A stretch of 64,000 nt of DNA, taken from assembly GCA_014904985.1 (NCBI GenBank), contig MU128988.1, positions 155,804 to 219,803 of the forward strand, read 5' to 3'. The translations under genes were made by a program, and so were the position numbers. This DNA comes from Hydnum rufescens UP504. Lineage: Eukaryota; Basidiomycota; Agaricomycetes; Cantharellales; Hydnaceae. Positions 57,449 through 64,000 of this stretch are shown piece by piece (the first letter of the stretch is position 1; the number at the start of each line of letters is the position of its first letter). The notes under the pieces were generated by a model. The model did no database searches and had not been told where the DNA came from. It saw nothing but the letters and a program-made list of their open reading frames with translations.

Positions 57449-60200
57449 AGAAGTGCACAAACTGCAAATGGCTTGGACATACCATTGAGAGATGTTACTC
57501 AAAAGGTGGTGGAATGGAGGGACAGGGTCCTCCGAAATGAGACAATAAATGCAACAACAAAGCCAAAGTAGCCAAGACATCCAACCAATCAAATACAACC
57601 AACTTGAAACCAATCACACTGTTTATGGCGAGTGTGGATGATGATGACAACGAAAGTGAAAGCAACAATGAACATGTTGAACTACATGTTGCTAATTGAC
57701 TCATAAAGCCTAAGTATCATCAAGGGTGGATTGTGGATTCTGGTGCATCAATGCACATGTCTTCTCACTGTGACTGGTTTACAACCTACCAGAAAATCCA
57801 TCCACCATGCTGCGTCTGGCTAGGTGACCACTGCTATATAGAAGCAGTGGGCAAAGGTTGTATTATGGTGGAGATGGCTGTTGGTAATGGGAGAACCATT
57901 CCCAGAGTGTTCCAATCTGTCTTACACATCCCTGACCTAAATGGGAATTTACTCTTTGTGCAGCAACTTGGCCACTCTGGGTGCTTGACCCAATTCACTG
58001 CGAATGAGTGCATCATCTGAAACTCAAAGAATGAGGTTGTAGGGCTTGCCCCTATTGACGGAAACCTATATACACTGCAAGTCTCAGTCCATGCTGAGGA
58101 AAGAGTGTGTATCAATACTGTCAACACCGCAAGTCAGTACAGACTTGCTATAGGATCTCTATTGTCATGCACATCCATTGAAATCTGGCATCATCAACTT
58201 GGACACATCCATTATGACTCTATCCACCTCATGGTCAATAAGGACTTAGTCAAAGGAATGGAGATTCCCTCTGATTCAAAGGAACCTTCAGCCATCTGTA
58301 GCCCTTGTGTTGAGGGTAAACATGCTTGGACCCCTATTCCACAGGAAACATCCATGCATGCTGACACAGTACTCGGCTGTGTATTTTCGGACATCTGGGG
58401 ACCAGCCCCAATACTCACACCATTGAATGAACAATATTATGTGCTATTCATCAATGACAAGTCTCACTGAATTAGTGTTTCACTTATTAAGCACAAGAGT
58501 GACACATTTGTGGAATATAAATTGTTTGTTGTGCATGCTGAAAATGAAACCAGACAACATGTTATAGCCCTATGCATTGATGGTGGGGGGGAGTATAGTT
58601 CAAAAGAGTTTCAAGCTTATCTCAAAGAGAAGGGACAAAAGCATGAACTCACAAATCCCAATACCCCTCCCGAGAATGGTGTTGCTGAATGCACAAATGG
58701 ATATATCATGGGACACACTCAGTCCCTACTCCAAGATGCTGGACTCCTGAAGGCCTTTTGGGGCCATGCAGTCCAACATGCAGTACATATTCATAATATA
58801 ACACCATCATGAGCTTTTCCTGGTAGTATCACCCCTCATGAGGCCTATTTTGGCCAGAAACTGACACTATCACTACTTCATGTATTTGGGTGCAAAGCCC
58901 ATGTCCAAATTCCTGCAAAACATCATGACAAATTAGGTGCACATAGTATGGAATGCATTTACTTGGGGTATTTGGAATCCAAGAAAGCCTACTGAGTTTA
59001 CCACTGCCAATCTAAATGCTTCTTTGAATCTCATGATGTGATATTTGATGAGGGAATGGAGTAACAGAACATGTTGAAATCGAAGTTGGATCTTCAGTTG
59101 AAGGGGGGGAGAATAATGTGCATGAGGATAATGATCAGAAGACAAATCCTGTTGATAAAGTCACTGACTCACCAGCACTCAAATCCTCAACTGCTGCTCC
59201 ACCATCCCAACCGTCCACACACTCATTACCTAACAAAGAACCAGTACTCCATTGATCAGGACACACGGTAATCAAACCTATGCATGATGACAAAAACCCG
59301 AAACTTGCCCTTACCTTGTATAGTTGTTCCAATTCAATGCTGAAGAGCTCAAATCCTATGGATGCTGTTTCAGTGGGTGATGAACATGCTAAATTGGCCA
59401 TACCGCATGAACCTTCAAGTTACAAGCAGGCCATGGCATCATCCAAAGCAGACCATTGGATGGAAGCATGCATCTATGAAATGGATGCCCTGGCCAAGAG
59501 TAAAACTTTTGAGTGGGTAGAGAAACCCACAGACTGACGAATTGTTGGCAGTTGGTGGGTATTCAAAATTAAATGAGACTCCAGTGGTGACATCACTGGC
59601 TATCAAGCTCGTGTAGTAGCAAAGGGCTATACTGAAGTTCCCAGAGTAGACTTCTTCAAGACATATGCCCTGACAATCTGGAAACAGTCCTTCCTAGTAA
59701 TCCTTGCACTTGCAGCCAAACATGACCTTGAACTTGTTCATTTTGATGCAAAATCAGCCTTTCTCAACCCCATACTTAAAGAACTCATCTACATGGAAGC
59801 TCCCAATGGCTTCATTCCACCAAAGCCCGGCATGGTTTGGCAGTTACTGCGTAGCCTCTATGGACTTAAACAAGCCACACACAAATGGTACCTAGAGATG
59901 AGAAACGAATTTGGAAAAGTCGGGTGGAAAAGGACAGAATCTGATTATGCTGTCTTCACTCAGTGTGATAAGAATGGACTCACAATACTCAAAGCCCATG
60001 TCAATGATATCATGCTTGCCATCCCAAGACCCTCACTTCCTACACACAAAGATGACCTCCTTGGGACCTTTGACATGCACTATATGGGAGACCTGCATTG
60101 GTACACTGGTATCAAGATTGTACATGATTGAACAGTTCAGTCAGCCACTTTTCCCCATCAACTTAGATATTATGAGCCTTGCTTTTATTATATCTAAGTA
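57449..60200 (+). mobile_element. Ty1/copia element remnant, split by G2
   Basis: Encodes in order the end of Gag, protease, integrase and RT, the copia order (integrase before RT). It is open-ended on both sides: the 5' part is cut by G2 and the RNase H and 3' LTR are missing after about 60200. No LTR was recognised. Confidence 0.85.
57452..60185 (+). pseudogene. Copia Gag-Pol remnant with many stops
   Basis: Zinc knuckle CTNCKWLGHTIERCY (CX2CX4HX4C); protease WIVDSGASMHMS; pre-integrase IEIWHHQLGHIHYDS with CSPCVEGK; integrase VFSDIWGPAP, CIDGGGEYSSKEFQ and PENGVAECTNG; RT QARVVAKGYTEVP, HFDAKSAFLNP, LRSLYGLKQATHKWY and KAHVNDIMLAIPR. Stops at about 58018, 58468, 58810, 58993, 59535, 59572 and 60129 are mostly TGA where Arg or Trp is expected. 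The catalytic YVDD box reads HVND and the integrase DNGG reads DGGG, so the remnant is certainly inactive. Confidence 0.9.
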
Positions 60201-60410
60201 GTGATTTCACCAGGGGGCCCCCAGGGGCCAGATAAGGTCATTTCAGATTGAGACATGGGGGGCCCCAGGGGCCCCTGCCCCAGAACTTAGACTGGTCAGA
60301 AAACTTCAATATATCGGGTTGGGGGTATTGGGTTAGGCACCTCTGTCAGTCACCTAATCTCAGACTTGCTGGCCAGTGGGCTACACAGGCTTATCAGGGA
60401 TGATGTATTT
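60201..60410. other. Spacer with GGGGCCCC-type palindromic runs
   Basis: Holds AGGGGGCCCCCAGGGGCC and GGGGGGCCCCAGGGGCCCC. Similar GGGGCCCCTGGGGGGCACC lies at 63939-63957 beyond P2, so P2 may sit between two copies of a flanking motif. No gene. Confidence 0.4.
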
Positions 60411-62025
60411 TATTCATAATTAATTATTTATTTATTTTTACTATATTATACACTACACCCAAGGCAGCAGTCTCATGTTTATTTATTTATTTAAAAATTC
60501 AAAAAAAAGACTATGAAGTAGCACCACACCCACTAGGGCAGGTGTGTGGTGCCCCCCCCCATTGCTTCATCGGGGGTTCAGCCAGTTTTCAAAGGGGGGG
60601 TTATCACTGGGGCAGCAGGTAGTATCTGTTGCACAATAACCTAGAATCAATAAAAAAAGAAGTTAGCTTTGAAGCAAAGTGGTGCAGAAAGTGCTGCTCG
60701 TGCTGCTCTTTCTATGCCACTTGCTAAACCAAAACAAAAAATACATATACCTTCTGTACCACACACCCCCCCTCAGTGGGTGTGGGGCACCAGGGGCATG
60801 TCCTGGTGGTTCACTGTTGGGTGGGTCATTTGGACAGGTTGCAGGTGGCTGTTGGGGTGGGTTGTTGTTTCGGGAGCTCCGGTCTGGGTCCTACAATAAT
60901 ACCATACATTAGTAAATAAAAATTCAAAGGGATGTAAAAGGAGCAGCTTGTGCTGCTCCTTTCACATCCCTGTATGTATAGAAATTTTTTTTAAAATACC
61001 TTGTAGTACCACACACCCACTTCGGGTGGGTGTGTGGTACTTGGTTGTGCCATGGCCACACATTTGGTTTTGCTTATGGGGGCTGGTTGTCATTTAGGCG
61101 GGTGGTCCAGTTTGTGGGTTTCTGTTCTCATGGGTGGGTTGCTGTTCTCACATGTTTGTCCAGTGGGGTCATGGGTACTGATTGGGGGGCTGTGGGTTCA
61201 GATGAAACCTAGGATAATAAATAATATGTTAGTAAAAAAGAAAAAGAAAAGGTATGCCAAAGGAGCAGTGTATGCTGCTCCTTTGGCACAATTGTATTTA
61301 TACAAGGAAGATACTTACCTTAATAAAATTACCACACACCTGCTTCAGCAGGTGTGTGGTTTGTCTGGGGGTTCCATGCCTTTGCGTTGTCTGTTCCCGT
61401 TCCTGGGTTTTGTCTGGTGGGTGTTCCTTGGTCAGTCATCATTGGCAGATTTCATTTGGTATTTGCTGTTTTGGTGGGTTGTGTTTGTGGCATTCATTTG
61501 GCAGGTGCATTGTCATTTTGGGAGGCAGGGGCTTCATTCAGTGGGTCTTCAATTTGGTGTTTGTGCTTCAGGTGATCACCTAGAGTAATAAATGCATTAG
61601 CTAAAAATTAAAACCAGTGCAAAAAGAGCAGCATTTGCTGCTCTTTTTGTGCCATTGGGGGTGCACTTACCTTATAGAACCACACACCTGCCACAGTGGG
61701 TGTGTGGTTCATGTGGCCACTTGGTCAGCACATGGCCACCTCTCATGTTCATGTTGTGTTGCATTTTCACTGGGTGTGGTTTTGTTTGGCACCATTTCAT
61801 TTGGTGTGGCCTCATTTGGGGGTGTTTTCAGTTCCTGTGTTGCTGTTTGGCCCCTGCCAGGCCGAGTCTTGTTGTTTGGTGGGATTATGTTTGGTGCCTG
61901 GGACCTGGCCATGACATAGAGAAATTAAAGTGGTCAGTAAAGAAATTCAAAGCAGCAAAAAGAGCAGCAAAAGCTGCTCTTTTTGCGCTGTTGTATCTAC
62001 TATGATAAAAAAACTCACCTTGTGA

Positions 62026-62840
62026 CCACACACCTGCCACTGCAGGTGTGTGGTCATTGCTTGCCTTTCTAGGTGGTACATGGGCAGTTGTAAGAAAGAA
62101 AGAATGTAACTCAACACTGGCAAATGCCAGCACTTCAAAAGCACCCAAGTCCCAGTGCCATGAGCATAATACAAATTAATAGGAAGGATCTAGACATGCA
62201 ATCAATATTATATAATAAATATTTGTCCAAAAAATGTGAAGAAGACAACAATAATCAGGCAGAGCTCAATAAGCCACGATATGCCTAATTGCAAAGAGGA
62301 TTAGGCCATTTCTATGGGTCAGAATTGGCCCAAATTTGAATATATTGATGGTACATATGCACCCTACATGGGCGACTAAATACATTAGATGTTTCCACCA
62401 TTTTTCAAGTTTTCACACCCTCAATTCCCTATTTAGGGAATTGAGGGCATGAAAACTTGAAAATGATGGAAATGTCTAATGTACTTAGTCGCCCATGTAG
62501 GGTGCATATATACCATCAATATATTCAAATTTGGGCCAATTCTGACCCATAGAAATGGCCTAATCTTCTTTGCAATTAGGCATATCATGGCTTATTGAGC
62601 TCTGCCTGATTATCATCATCTTCTTCACATTTTTTGGACAAATATTTATTATATAATATTGATTGCATGTCTAGATCCTTCCTATTAATTTGTATTATGC
62701 TCATGGCGCTGGGACTTGGGTGCTTTTGAAGTGCCAGCATTTGCTGGTGTTGAGTTACATTCTTTCTTTCTTACAACTGCCCATGTACCACCTAGAAAGG
62801 CAAGCAATGACCACACACCCACAGTGGTGGGTGTGTGGTC
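62026..62840. repeat. Near-perfect central palindrome of P2, arms about 405 bp
   Basis: Centre CAATTCCCTA TT TAGGGAATTG (62422-62443). Arms hold, outward from the centre: an imperfect TTTTCAAGTTTTC region, CTACATGGGCGACTAA, AATATTTGTCCAAAAAATGTG, CTAGACATGCAATC, the GCCAGCA motifs and the first H1. Only scattered mismatches are present. It is the likely shared start region of both arrays. Confidence 0.9.
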
Positions 62841-62940
62841 ACAAGGTGAGTGTTTTTTATCATAGTAGATACAACAGTGCAAAAAGAGCAGCATAAGCTG
62901 CTCTTTTTGCACTGCTTGACTAACATATTAATTTTTTTAG
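62836..62940 (+). other. Intron-like segment with H2, P2 right half, unit 1
   Basis: GTGAGT donor, H2 (GTGCAAAAAGAGCAGC arms), CTAACAT branch-point word, TTTTTAG acceptor; 105 nt. The corresponding P1 segment is 14620-14726 (107 nt), with the same order and spacing. Confidence 0.6.
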
Positions 62941-63122
62941 ATCCTGAACATGAGCCCAAACCAACTGGCGAATCCACGAGTACACCGCCAATGAGACCCC
63001 ATGCACGATTATGGGCCAATGCAGTAACAAACGAATGACGATGCATGCATGAAGCCATGGACCAGAAGAGCAGGAGAATCAGGAGCCACACACCTGCTGT
63101 GGTGGGTGTGTGGTGATATAAA

Positions 63123-63222
63123 GTATGTATTTTTTTCAATAGCTACAAACACACAAAATGAGCAGTCCCTGCTCTTTTTGCATGAGTATTACTTTTACCT
63201 AACACTTTATTCGTTATTCTAG
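63123..63222 (+). other. Intron-like segment with decayed H2, P2 unit 2
   Basis: GTATGT donor, CCTAACAC branch-point word, ATTCTAG acceptor; 100 nt. The hairpin is weakened (AAAATGAGCAGTCCCTGCTCTTTTTG). Exon-like blocks on either side are 182 and 113 nt. Confidence 0.55.
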
Positions 63223-63335
63223 GTTAAGATATCCCAAACAGCAATGCACCAAATGAGGACATGACACACTGCTACACACCAAATGAGGGCCCCAGGAACC
63301 ACACACCCATGGGTGTGTGGTCCTTCCTATGCAAG

Positions 63336-63441
63336 GTGAGTTCCCCCCCATAGATACAGCAGCCCAAAAAGAGCAGCAAAAGCTGCTCATTTTGCACTGC
63401 CTTTACTTCTTAACTGACTGACTCCTTTTTTTTTCTATTAG
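63336..63441 (+). other. Intron-like segment with H2, P2 unit 3
   Basis: GTGAGT donor, H2 GAGCAGCAAAAGCTGCTC, TAACTGAC branch-point word, CTATTAG acceptor; 106 nt. The preceding H1 is shortened to CCACACACCCATGGGTGTGTGG (62-type core, 22 nt; read as CCACACACCC and its complement). Confidence 0.55.
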
Positions 63442-63571
63442 GTCTCCACCTTTCAGACAAACAAATGCCAATGCGAGAACCCCTGCAACCTCCTGTATTG
63501 AAACCTGGCTGGTAATACACAAGGAAATAAAGTACCACACACCTGCAGCAGCAGGTGTGTGGTACTATAAG

Positions 63572-63642
63572 GTGAGTTTTTTTAAATTAATTTTGTGGCT
63601 TCTTAGATGCTTTCTTGTTTACCTAATGTATTGTTTTTCTAG
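63572..63642 (+). other. Intron-like segment without H2, P2 unit 4
   Basis: 71 nt, GTGAGT donor, ACCTAAT, TTTCTAG acceptor and no H2. Together with 15756-15798 in P1 it is a second case of a hairpin-free intron in the outer part of an array. Confidence 0.55.
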
Positions 63643-63930
63643 CTCTTGGACTCAAATCTGCAGGAATCCTTCAACCCCACACCTGCTGAGCCAAACCTGG
63701 CAACCCCAAACCCACCAAATGAAGACCCTGAGAACTCAAACCTGGCAAATGAAGACCTGGTGAGCCAAGCCAAGCCAACCCCCTAATGTAAAGGTAAGTA
63801 TTGTTGTTTCTTTGGCTACAATTGTACAAGAAGAGCAGCCTCTGGCTGTTCTTCTTGGGTGCATGGGTGAGCCCATGGATGTATATAATAATATTATAAT
63901 AATAATAATAAATTAATGATAATGAATAAT

Positions 63931-64000
63931 ATGGCTAGGGGCCCCTGGGGGGCACCTGGTGTGAACATCTAGTTAGATGTGATAAATGCAATGCAGATTA
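63931..64000. other. Right edge of window
   Basis: GGGGCCCCTGGGGGGCACC then unassigned sequence; nothing more can be said. Confidence 0.4.

Larger units (their letters stand above)
60411..63930. mobile_element. Palindromic element P2: two divergent hairpin/intron arrays
   Basis: Same design as P1. Left half 60.41-62.43 kb (minus-reading, six H1 copies near 60523, 60761, 61009, 61332, 61681, 62026), centre at 62432/62433, right half to 63.93 kb (plus-reading, H1 near 62811, 63088, 63299, 63534). H2 copies sit near 60680, 60932, 61255, 61615, 61950, 62876, 63155, 63362 and 63826. Ends are AT-rich, (ATA)n on the right, and resemble the P1 ends (GTGAGCC..GGATGTAT before the AT tract). Many stems differ from P1 by paired changes, for example GGAGCAGC/GCTGCTCC. 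Confidence 0.65.

Overview
The window looks like a TE-rich accessory region of a basidiomycete fungus, probably an agaricomycete. I infer this from short introns (about 45-110 nt, GTRAGT donor, CTAAC/CTGAC branch point, YAG acceptor), chromodomain-bearing Ty3/gypsy elements, a Ty1/copia remnant and two copies of a fungal-looking gene pair. No rRNA, tRNA, CRISPR or bacterial operon was seen. One sequencing gap (649 N) lies at 22943-23591. Most of the window is mobile or repetitive DNA, and many reading frames are broken, very often by TGA where a related copy has an arginine codon.

Layout. 0-2.8 kb: short tandem repeats and no convincing gene. 2.8-10.3 kb (minus strand): a decayed two-gene locus, A-L (10331-5831) then B-L (5324-2813). 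10.4-12.4 kb: low-complexity, no secure gene. 12.4-16.3 kb: palindromic element P1, two divergent arrays of intron-like and exon-like units that each carry a hairpin. 16.6-19.8 kb: 5'-truncated chromodomain gypsy element with an intron-containing antisense ORF and a 3' LTR. 19.8-22.9 kb: a minisatellite of palindromic 10-mers, then a spacerless inverted duplication of about 1 kb per arm that runs into the gap. 23.7-37.6 kb: a 21-bp tandem array interrupted by a complete 13.1-kb gypsy element (G1, plus strand) flanked by a GCAAG target duplication. 38.5-43.7 kb (plus): a second copy of the gene pair, A-R then B-R; B-R is the best candidate for an intact gene here. 44.1-45.3 kb: a satellite of about 145 bp. 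45.8-57.4 kb: a second gypsy element of the same family (G2, minus strand) with an AGAAG duplication, apparently inserted in the gag region of a copia element whose remainder is at 57.4-60.2 kb. 60.4-63.9 kb: palindromic element P2, a relative of P1.

Most interesting signals. (1) P1 and P2: head-to-head arrays in which every unit has one self-complementary block (ACCACACACCCGC and its reverse complement) just before a splice-donor-like site, and a second (GCAAAAAGAGCAGC and its reverse complement) inside the predicted intron. Both halves read outward from a central palindrome. Exon lengths do not keep a reading frame, so a spliced non-coding transcript or a transposable array is more likely than a protein gene. 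I know no described element with this architecture. (2) The G1/G2 gypsy family has a large extra sense ORF of about 850 codons downstream of the integrase and a collagen-like Gly-Pro-Pro linker in Gag. (3) The A-B gene pair occurs twice in the same order. All functional statements about A, B and the 3' ORF are limited to what can be read from the sequence.
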